A stretch of DNA of 64,000 nucleotides from the NCBI GenBank assembly GCA_020912385.1, contig CP087213.1, forward strand, positions 930,001 to 994,000. The letters run 5' to 3'. How positions within the stretch are numbered: position 1 is the stretch's first letter; every line of letters begins with the position of its first letter. This DNA comes from Neofusicoccum parvum. Lineage: Eukaryota; Ascomycota; Dothideomycetes; Botryosphaeriales; Botryosphaeriaceae. A model generated the notes under the pieces. It saw only the letters and a list, made by a program, of their open reading frames with translations, had not been told where the DNA came from and did no database searches. The position numbers were made by a program, and so were the translations under genes. Shown piece after piece: positions 10,518 to 24,111 of the stretch.

Positions 10518-12026
10518 ATGGCCTACGACACCAAGGACGATTCGTACTCTGAGAAGGAGCTCGACAGCGGGGTACTTACTCCTCGGACGATGCCGCCGCA
10601 CGAGACAGATGGCACTGACTGCTATGCAGCCGCCGACGAGGAGATCGCCATTGAGCGGGTGGCCACTGCCCACGACGAGGACTCCAAGGACTCCACGCCC
10701 GCCGGCGCTGCCAAAAGGGTCTTGTCCAAAGTCATTACCGCCAAATCCGCCGCGTCGATACGAGATCCCGGCCCACCGCCCGATGGTGGTCTGAATGCGT
10801 GGACCCAGGCCCTCATGGGCCACATCGTCATCATGAACACCTGGGGATACATCAACTCGTTTGGCGCATTCCAGGCCTACTACACCTCCACCCTGGGCGT
10901 GCCTGCTTCGCAGATTTCCTGGATCGGCACCGTCCAAGTGTGGCTTCTCTTCTTCATTGGCACCGCCTCTGGACGTGCAACCGATGCCGGCCTGTTTCGC
11001 CGCGTGTATATCCTCGGCGTGACCCTGACCCTGGTCGGAATCTTCATGACTTCGCTTTGCACCCAATACTGGCAGCTCTTTCTGGCCCAAGGCGTATGTA
11101 CCGGCCTGGGCAACGGCCTCATGTTCTGCCCGACAGTGGCGCTCGTTGCCACCTATTTCTCCAAGAACCGGTCGCTTGCCATTGGACTCACCGCGTCTGG
11201 ATCCGCAACCGGAGGCCTCATCTATCCGACCATGGTCAGGCAGTTGTTGCCCCAGTTGGGGTTTGGCTGGACCGTCCGCATTCTTGGGTTCGTGTCTCTC
11301 GCGACCTCAGCATTGACAATTGCGCTGTTCAAGGTGCGGCTTCCGCCCCGGAAAACTGGTCCTCTGATCGACTTTTCGGCTTTCAGAGAGCTGACATACG
11401 CGCTCTTCTGCCTTGGCATGTTTCTTAACTTCTGGGCCCTCTATTTCGTCTTTTACTACGTAAGTGTCGATTCTTCAGGGCTTTCTCGCGAGCACAGCCT
11501 TACGTGAACACAGATCAGTGCTTTCAGCCGGGACGTAATAGGATTGCCGTACACGGATTCGCTTAACTTGCTGCTCATCCTCAACGGTGTGGGATACATT
11601 TCCAGGATACTGCCACCGTTCATCAGCGACCGCATCACCGGGCCTCTGAATCTGATCATACCGTTTGCTTTGGCGACGGGCGTCATGCTCTTCGCATGGT
11701 CGGGGGTGCATTCGGTGGGGGGCTTGTATCCGTTCGCCGTCGTCATTGGACTGACGTCTTCCGGCGTCCAAGGGCTGTTCCCAGCGGTGCTGACCAGCTT
11801 GACCCCGGACCTCAAGAAGACGGGGACGCGGATGGGCATGGCGTTCTCGATCGTGTCCTTCGCGTGCCTGACGGGGCCGCCGCTCGCGGGAGCATTGATC
11901 TCGGACAACAATGGCAGCTACCTGCATGCGCAGATGTGGGGTGGGACGGTGCTTATATGCGGCAGCCTGACGCTGATGGCGGCAAGAATTGCTCAGACCG
12001 GGCTTAAGCTCAGAGTTAAGATTTAG
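10518..12026 (+). CDS. MFS monocarboxylate-type transporter (MCT/MCH5-like)
   Basis: Twelve-helix membrane carrier of the fungal monocarboxylate-porter branch; yeast relatives include Mch5 (riboflavin) and other Mch proteins. The substrate is unknown. Two exons, 10518-11459 and 11514-12026, give 484 residues. A hydrophilic acidic N-terminus of about 85 residues is followed by 'PPPDGGLNAWTQALMGH', the family's DG..W entry motif, then 'FGAFQAYY', 'GLGNGLMFCPTVALVATYF' and 'LAIGLTASGSATGG' in the first half. The second half begins right at the intron. The donor at 11460 and acceptor at 11513 keep the frame and restore an uninterrupted helix 7. The final tail is short. Divergent from the RRT8-like gene, followed by PEP4 in the same direction. 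Confidence 0.88.
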
Positions 12027-12662
12027 GTGCTAGTCGGCGAGTCTGCGCCTGAGATCCGGCTTAGATGGACCAGCATGACGGCATGGACCATGGGGACGGG
12101 GCGCGAGCGAGCGCACGCAGTCAGCAAGAAGCAAGCATGGGCAACGGCGTTTCGGGGAACGGGTGGGAGTGCGCGATGACGAGGGCGGGCTTGGCGGTGG
12201 CCGTGTCTGCCGCCTCCGAGGCACGTTGGGTTTCACTGGTTTGACGCGTTTGCACGCATGGAGCCTGGGCTAGCGCGGCATGGCCCGTCCGGACAGAGCA
12301 GCAAGCAACAGCAGCAATGATAATGGCAACGCGAAATGAGAGCAGCGTGCACGCGTTTCACTAGCGCCGCTCGGATGACGCGCGAGGCGGTCTCGTGGAC
12401 AGCTCACGGCCCAAAGAGGCCCTGCGCGCTTTCCCCAGCCACTCTTATCAGCCCTGGCCGCTAGCCCGCATGCGGCTAATCGGTCGGCAAGGCCCTCAGA
12501 TGACGAAGGAACGAGCGCCGGCCCAGGTACAACTGCAGGCAGCTCCCGTTCCCCAGACCAACCCTCCTCACCCTCCCTCCTGCTGTCCATCTCATCGCCC
12601 CATCCGGAGCCACTCGCTGCCCATCCCCACAGCTGTAGCCACCGCCACGCAGCACCGCAACC
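12027..12662. promoter_or_regulatory. Upstream region of PEP4
   Basis: 636 bp between the MFS stop and the protease ATG. The last 120 bp are C/T-rich (CCCTCC and CCCATCC runs), as is common before highly expressed fungal genes. The 151-codon frame on the minus strand at 12270-12725 crosses the protease start and has no family features. No gene is seen. Confidence 0.4.
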
Positions 12663-14053
<1,391 letters not shown>

Positions 14054-14519
14054 ACGCTGAACTGTGATACCTCGAACGGAACCTAAGGATGCGGTAATGG
14101 ATACTGGGCATGGTAGATTGCAGGCATAAGGCGAAATCGCTTTAGTAGTCGCCCGGTATATTATACATGTACGACTTCTCGGACTGACGTTGGTTAGCCA
14201 ATGATTGGAGGGCTTGGTGTCCACTTGTTTCTTATGTGCGAGTGTCTCGCGTGTACCCTATTGTACTTGGGGCTTTCAGGACTAGTCTTCGAATAAATGT
14301 CAAGCTTGCACTCTCACAACGGCCATTGAGTCAAAATCCCTAAGTTGATTGTCTGAATGGAAGAGCGGCATGGCTTGTCTCATACGGTGAACATCCGTTT
14401 AAACTCCATAGCATGCCAAAGACACCCGCACCCTTTCGTCGTTCAGAGCCCTTCATTACCCACGCCTCTCCTAGCACATGACTTCCTCTTCCGCCTTCTT
14501 CCAGGAACCCATCGTCCAT
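14054..14519. other. Convergent 3' flanks
   Basis: 466 bp between the PEP4 stop and the stop of the small membrane-protein gene on the other strand. It is A/T-richer and holds the two 3' UTRs. No gene is seen. Confidence 0.45.
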
Positions 14520-14759
14520 TTACTTCCTGCCAGCGCCACCCTTCTTCGCGGGCGCCTTCTTCTTGGGCAGCAACGGGATGCCCCAGCCCTTCCACGTGCC
14601 GTTGTTCTTCTCGGTGCGGTAGTGGATGAGCACCGCCAGGCCGGTCACGAGCAGGAGGCCGTTGATCACGGCCAGGAGGATGCCGAGCAGCGTCGGATCG
14701 CGCTGCACCGTCGCGAGCGCCGTGGGCGTCAGGATCGGGGCGAGGAATTCGAAGGCCAT
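14520..14759 (-). CDS. Small single-pass membrane protein, function unknown
   Basis: A 79-residue intronless frame from ATG 14759. Residues of about 22-46 ('LLGILLAVINGLLLVTGLAVLI') form one strong transmembrane helix, followed by 'HYRTEKNNGTWKGWGIPLLP' and a lysine-rich tail 'KKKAPAKKGGAGRK'. A basic cytosolic tail after one helix suggests an ER or other internal membrane protein with the N-terminus outside. I do not recognise the family. Its coding look (one well-formed helix, no low complexity before the tail) and the T-rich and A-rich 5' leader just upstream support it as a real gene, but its small size leaves doubt. Confidence 0.6.
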   Translation of the reverse strand: MAFEFLAPILTPTALATVQRDPTLLGILLAVINGLLLVTGLAVLIHYRTEKNNGTWKGWGIPLLPKKKAPAKKGGAGRK

Positions 14760-16192
14760 TGTTTTGTTTTGTTTTTTTTTCGGATTTCAGGTCGAAGTTG
14801 AGGTGGTGGTGGTGGTATTATTATTGATTAAGAAACACGGCTCGAAGGGAGGTTAAGCGGATGAAAAAAAGGACAGCCCAGCTGTCGTCGATCGCGCGAT
14901 TATAATAAGGTTTTGGGGTAGGGTGCGAGAGGAGGAGGAGGCAGGAGGGAACCTCTTGGCAAAGAGCGAGGATGTGGCGAGTTTATAGCGGGAAGAGCAG
15001 GACCGGACGTTCGCACGGTAGGCAGAACGCAGAAGAGAACCGGAGAGGGATAGGACAGAGAGACGGAGAGGAGCGTGTGAGAGAAGGTTGGTGAGGCGCT
15101 GGGAGAGCGAGCGAGCGAGCGGGAGAGAGGAACCGAAACCTGCCTCAAACCCACCGTGTCTGAGGGAGGGGCGGGGAGGCAGGCACCGCAACAAACGCAG
15201 CGCCAGTTGGCCTCGCATGGTCTGACGTTCGCTGCGGCTGATCCGCAACGCAGAAGCCGCGGGTCCCTTGGACGGGACTGGTCCGCAGCCAGGCCGGGCG
15301 CGTCGCCGGCCGGCAGAGCCGTCGGAGAAATTGGTAGTGGCTCCATGGCCTTGACCAGGCCGGCGAATCATGTCTGCACGACCAGCGCCTTGGCACCCGC
15401 AGAGCCGCTGTCCTTTCCTCTGGCTGCAGTTGCTATTTTGGGTGGGCTGCAGGTTTGCGGTGGGGAAAAGAGCAGGTGATCCGGTGATCGCGGTTCGGGT
15501 GGGTTGGATGATTGGCTGCTCGTCCTTGTACGCGCCCGTCTACATGTGGTATATTGCTCGTGCGCTGCACGCCGTCTGCTGGTCTATTTCATGGCATCAT
15601 CTCGCCGGTTCCTTGAAAGGATGACCAAGCTTGCATGGATGGTTGTCACCAGCAAGCGGACGGGGGAGAACTAGGAGAAACATGACCATCTCCAAGTGCT
15701 TCTTGACCATCTCGTCTCAATTGGACTATGTTCAGCTACCACTACAATTACCCTTCCTCGCAGTCCGCACGGAAATCCATCGGCCCAAGCGTTTGTTGCT
15801 GAAGCGCGCCAGTTCTAGCAGAGTGTAGGCGAGCACGGAACGGGAAGGCTGGAACGGTATAGTCGTGGTGGTGGTGAAACCCGGCACCCCGAACGCAATA
15901 AAAGAAGAGTGAAGGAGGGAAAAAGTGAGTTCGAAGAAATAAAAAGGAATCTCTCAAATGCAACTCCTACTCTTTCTTACCCAAGGTGGTAAGCCAACAC
16001 CGACAAACAACTCATTGACGCCGTCTTGAAATCCCTCCCTCCCTTCCATTCGCACGCACCCTGTCTTGTAGATATGATGGTGTGATGATGATGATAATGA
16101 TGATGATGATGTACAGAAATGGATCGAGGTTGCCCCGACGTAGAACCAAACCCCTCGAGTCCGCCCTTTTTCGTGATTGTTTCTCTTTTGTT
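14760..16192. other. 1.4 kb intergenic, no gene seen
   Basis: The left part is the leader and promoter of the small membrane-protein gene: in the minus sense it is T/C-rich (14780-15150) and includes A-rich tracts just before the ATG. The right part is the 3' flank of SNF5 and ends in a trinucleotide repeat. The frames present, including 14853-15371 on the minus strand, are compositionally biased and have no family resemblance. Confidence 0.45.
16074..16112. repeat. (ATG/GAT)n microsatellite
   Basis: An imperfect trinucleotide run of GAT/ATG units, interrupted by one AAT, in the 3' flank of SNF5. It lies outside any coding exon. Confidence 0.85.
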
Positions 16193-18716
16193 TTATGAAG
16201 AAGCACCGCCGCCAGACGAGCCCGTCCTCCTCCTCACGGCCTCGAGATGCTGTCTGTTTCTAAGGTGCACCTCAAAGTTTTCCACTGTCAGGTTAGGGCC
16301 TGCCGTGTACAGCTTGCCCGGACAGTCGTTGCATCTAATACGTGGCAGCCATTGGAACTTGATGTGCGCAGGGGGCGTCGAGCCTGGTGGTAGGCTGTCA
16401 ATACGCGTCTGCTGCTGCGTGCGCGTGTCGATGGCCGAATAGCGCATCAGTGCCTCGAAGAGGGAATCAGGATATCGGCTATGCAGATTCTTCACTGCTT
16501 GAGCAAGCCACGGTGGTGGTGGAGGCTTCATGTAACGGTTAGCAGATGCAGAACACTCAGTCCAGAAATCTACTTACTGCCTGTGATGGCTGTGGGAATG
16601 GCGCATCTGCGCGTCCGTCAGGGTAGTACCGGATCTCTTGCTGTCCAGTACTTGTTGGTGTTCCAGGCCCAGGAGTCGATCGTTGTTGCAACGCTGGTGA
16701 CGGGGGCGGTGGCATTGAACTGCGAGTGGGCGTCGCCTGTTGAGGCGTTGACGCCGCGGATGCCAACACAGGATTCGGCTGGCCTTGCCGATATTCATGA
16801 GCTCTGCCTGTCGACTGTGCTTGCATCCATCGCCGGAACTTCTCGCGAGGAATCTTGAGCTTGACCATGAGCTTCTCGGGCGCAGGCGTGGTGGGAGTAG
16901 GCGCGACGCTCTCTTCTCTAGGCGTGCCAAAGCGTCTGGATGTACGAGTCTCGTGGTGATGCTCTTGCCGCAGCGTTGTTACTTCAGGGGTCTGTGAGCG
17001 GCCAAGGGTCTGTCGCATGGCGACTGTCGCTGCTGTAGCAGCTCCGCGCATGCCTCTTGTCCGTGCGGTTCCTCCCATGATCTGAGACGGGGCAGGGGAA
17101 TCTTGACCGGAGTCTTCGCTCTCAGATTCTTCGTCTGAGTCGCCGTCTCTCACGGTGCGTCTGCCTCTTCCCGATGCAGACCGAGAAAGTTTGTACAAAC
17201 GACTCTCTTCCACGCGCTCTGCAGCGCCGGGGAGAACCGACGAAACGACCATTGTCCGCACTGTCCGTTGGCGATCTTTGAGATCCGGGAGCGCCGGGCC
17301 GCCTCTCCGATTTACAGAGCGCTTCTGCCGCCGCTGCTCCCGCATGATCGACAGCTCTGCCCTCTCCAGGTCTGCTTCGTTGAGCTCGTACAGCACCGGC
17401 GCGTAGTCCTTGGCTGCTTGCACCGGCCGAAAAACAGACTGAATGGGCGTAGCCAAAAAGCTGTCACGCACATCCGCGTCTTCAACCGGGCGGCCATCAA
17501 AGGGATGGCCTGTGATGTAGAGGCTTTTGGTGAACATTTGGCATTGCTCTCGTATGGAGTGGGCGATGGCCGTTGTGAATTCGCCCGACAGCGAGAGTTC
17601 CCTCGTCATGGATCTGGCAAACTCTTCTGGCGAGTTCATGGGGTCGTTGATATCCCACTCGAACTGGTCCACAAGGGTATGCTGCCCAATCGTGACGTTC
17701 AATTTTATCAATATACGCATTTCGTCGTTCTTGTAGGCGTCGTAAGGCAGGTGCGGGTCTAGCGGGTCTTCCTTGAAAAAGACATGGGGATAGTAATCTT
17801 GGAGCTGCTCGTGAATCTCTGTGTTGATTTGACGGAAGACATGAGGACCCATCTCCGGGGGAAGCTTGAAGTCCTCGACCATGTTCTCTGCAAACAGCTC
17901 GGGTGTAACAAGGTGGTCGTGTAGATTCCACGTAAAGGTATCCCGCAGCTTGATCTTGTCGAACTCAATGTCCAGCCGCACGGGCACCAGCTCTTCAAAG
18001 GTATCAGCCTGTTTCGAGAGGTCCTTCCGGGGCACATGCAAGCTTTTCGAGCGGCGGTTCCCAAGCCGCTTCCGCTGTGCTGGGTACTGGAGTCGCGACG
18101 GCTTTGCCTCCGTATATCCATTGCCGTAACCCTCGAAACCGTAGCCGAACACGGAGCCTGGGTCAATCTGGCGCTGCTGGCGCAGTTGTTTGTAGTACTC
18201 TACCTCGGCCAGCTTTTCGCCCATCAACTGGCGGACTTTGGCAGCCTGGTCGTTCATGGCGGCAGCGTGGAGCATATCGCGCGTGGAGTATTGGCTGATG
18301 AGGTGCTCGGTGAGGCTGGGTTGGTTCTGGTTGGAAGAGCCCTGTGATGGCGGCTGGGAGGGCAGCCGCGAACCAGAACGGGAGCGCTTCCGGCTGGGGG
18401 AGACTCCATTGGCCGTGTCGCTGCCGGCAGGCGGTGACTTCGCGCGCCCAGAAGGGGATGCTTGCGCGGTGCTCGCGTTCACGTCGACGCCGGACGCGGC
18501 CATGACTGCCTTTGCTTTCTCCTTCGTCTCGCGTATTATGCCATTGCCCTCTGCGGCCTGGCCAGAGCTCGACGGACGCGCCGAGTCCTGCGACTCAGCA
18601 GCGTCGTCTCCAGCAGCGCCATTCGGCGCGTCCGGTGCGGTCGGGGTGGATTCCTGCTGCGATGGGTCGTGCGACTGGAGTGGGAGCGCGGCGGTCGACG
18701 CGACGGGTGATGGCAT
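16193..18716 (-). CDS. SNF5: SWI/SNF chromatin-remodelling subunit SNF5 (SMARCB1/INI1)
   Basis: Core subunit of the SWI/SNF remodelling complex in the nucleus. Two exons, 16578-18716 and 16193-16525, give 823 residues. After a low-complexity, proline/serine-rich N-terminus, the region 'LISQYSTRDMLHAAAM' leads into the SNF5 domain: first repeat around 'LVPVRLDIEFDKIKLRDTF' to 'LPPEMGPHVFRQINTEIHEQL', second repeat around 'RILIKLNVTIGQHTLVDQF' to 'AIAHSIREQCQMFTKSLYI'. The C-terminal exon holds 'PPPPPWLAQAVKNL' and 'LPRIRCNDCPGKLYT', the conserved fungal SNF5 tail with its CxxC. The splice is phase 0 (donor 16577, acceptor 16526). A poly-histidine triplet and many TP/SP sites lie in the linker. 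The longer, tailed layout favours Snf5 over its RSC paralogue Sfh1. Confidence 0.93.
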
Positions 18717-19806
18717 GGTCTATGTACGGGTCGCAGGCGCGTCGGAAGAACGGCGATCACGGGGTCGCCCGAGGAGAAATGAAGGTCTAGCGGGTCAAGG
18801 AGGAGACATGAATGATCTGCTGATGTCAGCGATAGGTCCGAGCAAGAGGCGCGTGGGCGCGGGCTGGGAGGTGAGGGCGCTGGCCGCGGACGTGCCGCGA
18901 CAGGCGACGGGCGTCACCCACAGCGACGCCATCGCGCCGGCGGGCGGCAGCAGCAGCGTCCAGGAGACCGGGCGTCGCGGCGGGAGGAGTGAAGCAACAT
19001 ACCAGAGCTGCACGCAATGATCGGGCGCGTCGAGCGTCTGTCAGTCTGGGCGGCTGGCACAAAGAGAACCGAGGGCGGCGGAGCGGCGAGTTAGGAATGG
19101 GCCCAAGCAGCGGAAGCGCCTAACCAACAGTGTCTCGCGGCTGACGTCTCGTTCTCTCCGCCCCTGGCACACGAGCGACGGTCTGGCGAGGATTGGGTGC
19201 GGGAAATGCTAAGCTCGGGCTTGCTGGCGAGCTGCCTCCGTGTCGCAGCGAAGGGCGCGGCCCACGCCCACGACCACGCCAAGCCGCTCCGCCCAGCACC
19301 GCCATTGGCCTGCCCATCCACTCTCCCCTTCGCCCGCCGCCAGCCTGCCAGCGCTCCGGACGCCTGCTCTCAGCCCTACCGCGTCCCGGGCTCTCTGCCG
19401 CCGCGCACCCCGCTGCTTCCGCGCGGAGCGGGGCCCTCTGGTGATGCGAGTCAAGGTCACGTGCATGGCCGGTCGTGTGAACGAGCAAGTCCCAGCGAGC
19501 CAGATATCTCAAAGCCACCTGCTAAGTAACACACGGCCAACAGAACAAATTGGAATCCCGTTGTTTTCGTCTTCCAGACGCCCCCTACACGAGTGCAAAG
19601 AAATGGTCTCCCCGCCCGCCGTCCGTGCCGACACGGCGCCGCCTCTCCGCCCGGCCCGCCAAAACAACGCAAGCACGATGGTCCGCGTCATGCCCTAACC
19701 GTGAGTGATTCAGAATTAAGTAGTGGTTCTTCAGAAGCGCCCCTTGACAGTGTCTCAAGAAGTAATGCGCAGGATATATAGTGTAGGCCGTGACGATGCC
19801 CCTAAC
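18717..19806. promoter_or_regulatory. SNF5 upstream region and VPS74 3' flank
   Basis: 1.09 kb between the SNF5 ATG and the VPS74 stop, both on the minus strand. A GTCACGTG octamer is at 19456-19463. The same octamer occurs in the ACP/NDUFS8 intergenic region. Frames on both strands are GC-biased shadows with no family resemblance. Confidence 0.4.
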
Positions 19807-21051
19807 TTATAGCAGCGAATCAAGCCTTGTGAAGACGCTCAAGCAAGCAGCAACAACCTAGAGACCGCGTGAGCATGACGTGCGAAGACATGTGTGACAC
19901 TGCAGGGGCAGGCTTACCTCAAGCTGCAATTCCTTGTCCTTGCCGTTGTTTACCTCCTCCTGGATGACTTGCCCCAAGTTGGCCCCAATACCACCCGAGC
20001 CGCCGGCACGCCGGGCAAACGGCCACTGCGAGTACTCGGCCAGCAGCTCGTCCACCTGTGCAAAAGCCCGCTCCCGCGCCTCGTGGCCCAGCGTCGACAG
20101 CGCGTTTTCAAGCACGTTGGCTGCGTAGGCCGCGCAGACCATTGCAATGGTACGCAGATATCTGAACTCCATTTCTTCGGGAAGGAATTGGCTGGGCGGA
20201 AGGACGACGGTGCGGTTGGTGAGCAGGTTTCGGACGCGGCGCCGGATCTCGTCCTTTGCGCCGCCGTCGGCGACAGGATGGGTGGCCATGTCGAAGAGGA
20301 GGAAGTTGCGCTTCTCGGTGCGGAGGATGCCCTTGTCGACAAGGCCCTTGGCTAGGCGTTCGCGGACCTGCTTGAGCTGGTATCCGATCTTCATGAGGTT
20401 CCATGTCTCTCCTGCATTTGGGGCCAGGTGTCAGCGTGCGGCGCGCCATCAGGAGTAGACGCGGGGAGGCTCACCACTCATGAGGTCAATCCACGAGGCA
20501 ACGCTCATCTTCTCGCTCGACTTCATCATCTTCAACGCCTCGTCCAGGAGCACCTCGCCGGTGAGGGTGTCGTCTATGACCTCGATGACGCGGTCCGCGA
20601 GGGGGAAGCGCCGCCGCGACGAGTCCTTTTGCATGCTCACGCGGCCCCTGAAGGCCAACTCTATGACGATGCATCCGCGGAGGGCGTAGGAGATGTTGTC
20701 GTTCCAGAAGGAGAGGTAGCCCTGGCCGGACAATTGTCAGTTGCGCCCCTCCTTGGGCAGCCTTGGGGCGTGGGAGCCCACCTGCTTGTCCTTGAGCCCC
20801 ATGAGCAGCACCTCCTCCATGAGGGTGAGCTTGGGCTGTTTGCTCCGCTCCGCGCTCTCGCTGATGTCTCGCGGGTCATAGGCAATCTTGTGACCGTTCT
20901 CCGAGTTCTCGTAGGACGTGCCGGGGCCGTCGTCGTTGCGCCGCGGCACCGGGGAGCTCACGCGGCTGCCGTCGTTGTCGTTGTCGCCATTTGCGCCCGC
21001 GCCTGCGCCTGCGCCTCGCCGGCGCGTCAAGCCTGAAGCTGAGGAGGCCAT
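19807..21051 (-). CDS. VPS74: Golgi PI4P-binding protein VPS74/GOLPH3
   Basis: Peripheral Golgi protein that binds phosphatidylinositol 4-phosphate and COPI and retains glycosyltransferases in the Golgi. Four exons, 20782-21051, 20475-20721, 19918-20411 and 19807-19857, give 353 residues. The N-terminal 70 residues are variable and basic/acidic mixed ('[13 protein letters not shown]'). The GPP34 domain follows: '[24 protein letters not shown]', '[16 protein letters not shown]', '[13 protein letters not shown]', '[28 protein letters not shown]', '[11 protein letters not shown]'. The last exon is only 51 nt and encodes '[16 protein letters not shown]', matching the conserved C-terminal helix of the family; without it the protein would end early in an intron. 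It fits the trafficking theme with COG6. Confidence 0.95.
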
Positions 21052-21575
21052 ACGCGGTGCGACTGTGGAAAGGTGTCGTGCCCGGTGTCGGTGTTGGGTC
21101 TAGGTCTGAGCTCGGCGCCCGCCGCACAGGGATGTCTGCGAGGGTTCGGCGTCCAAGGGTCGGGGAGGTCTCAACGCGGGAAGGGCTCACGGGACGGTGT
21201 AGCCAGGGCGCAGCAGGGAATTTCTCAGAGGGCGCAAAGGGTCTGACGTGGTGGGGGCTGTTGCGCGTGTGTGCGGCATGGGGAATGTGGATTTACAACG
21301 GGTGGCCGCTGAGCCAAAGTGAAATAACTGGCTTGGCGAGGATGATGAACCCAACCCTGTCGCGGGCGACGTTTCACGCAGCAGCACGCAGCGGCAGCGG
21401 CAGCAATGGCAGCACAACCAACGAGCGGCATTGCAGGAGCATAGTCATCTTCTAATCCATAGTACAGAGGCTCAGAAACCCAGAGCTGATAGCTTTGTAC
21501 AAGCAAATGTCCACTCCGCAATTCCTCCAGCCGTCGCTTCCCTTCCCTCCCCGTCCCGGCGCTTTCTTGGTCCAA
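21052..21575. other. VPS74 upstream region and ACP 3' flank
   Basis: 524 bp between the VPS74 start and the acyl carrier protein stop. No gene is seen. The VPS74 side is G-rich on the plus strand. A CAGCAGCACGCAGCGGCAGCGG run at about 21379 is low complexity only. Confidence 0.4.
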
Positions 21576-22274
<699 letters not shown>

Positions 22275-22704
22275 GGCGGATGGAGGTGCAGGTGCGGTCT
22301 GGCGAGATGGAGGCGGGTGTTGCGGTGCGCGGCGATGAGGCACTTCGCAAAATCATCGACGAGTCGGGACGGGCTTAGAGCTTGGGCGCCGTCATGGTCA
22401 CGTGCCGTGCGTCCTCGCCCTCGACCGCTGCCATGCGGCCCCGAGCAGGAGGACAGCGCGCTTCTGGGCGTTCTTCCGGCTTCTCTGGCCTGCTCGGCTC
22501 GTCCGAAGACGAGTTCTATCATTTGCCCCGAGGACCGCCGTCTGCTGGCCTGAGGCATCGGTGTCTTGACGTTGCAGGCGCCGGTCGACAGCCAATCAAG
22601 CGGGCTGCGTTTGGCATTAACACAGTCCGCCACGCCGGCAACGTCAAAGTCCCGATTCAACACCAACGTTCCTCTCCGCTCTGCCCGCACCCACCACGCC
22701 CGCC
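22275..22704. promoter_or_regulatory. Bidirectional promoter of ACP1 and NDUFS8
   Basis: 430 bp between divergent starts of two complex I subunit genes. A GTCACGTG octamer lies at 22397-22404. CCAAT cores occur, for example 'GCCAATCAAGC' at about 22592. A shared promoter is an inference from geometry. Confidence 0.55.
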
Positions 22705-23573
<869 letters not shown>

Positions 23574-24111
23574 AGGAGAATCCATAGAGAACAAGTTCAT
23601 TCAAAGTATGGGGGAAAGAGGGGAGGCAGGGATATCATCGGGATGTACATAAACTGTAGCATCAACGCCGCCCGAACGGCAAAGCTTTCTTTTTGTGCGC
23701 ACTTTGCCAAGTTTACCGCCTTGTAATCAATCATTACATCAAAACTGAGTCTCCCCATAAATACGGTGGCGCTCTCCAAGCCGACACTTCGTCTACTTCT
23801 GGTCTTCAAGGAAAGTACAGCAACGAGTACGCTAGACCACCTTGATACATGTCTGTTGAACGTCGTTTATGCCAGTGAAAATTACTCCAGTATCCAATAC
23901 TCTCAACGGCAAGGAAGCTCAGGCAAGAACATCCATTGGTATCGACTTTTAGTTTGGCAAGGAACTATCAACTTGGACGGATGTCGTCCACATTACCAAG
24001 CACATGCGGTATGCCGTTATACTCCTATCCATGCCCAGATCTCTGAACGCCGTACAACTCCGTCCATGAGTGCGCCGTGAATCTTATCCCACCCAAGACT
24101 TTTCCGCTCAA
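23574..24111. other. Convergent 3' flanks
   Basis: 538 bp between the NDUFS8 stop and the SURF6 stop. It is A/T-richer than the coding regions and holds both 3' UTRs. No gene is seen. Confidence 0.45.

Noticed and set aside
14853..15371. 172-codon minus-strand frame
   Set aside because: Pyrimidine-biased leader and promoter sequence of the small membrane-protein gene, without family features.
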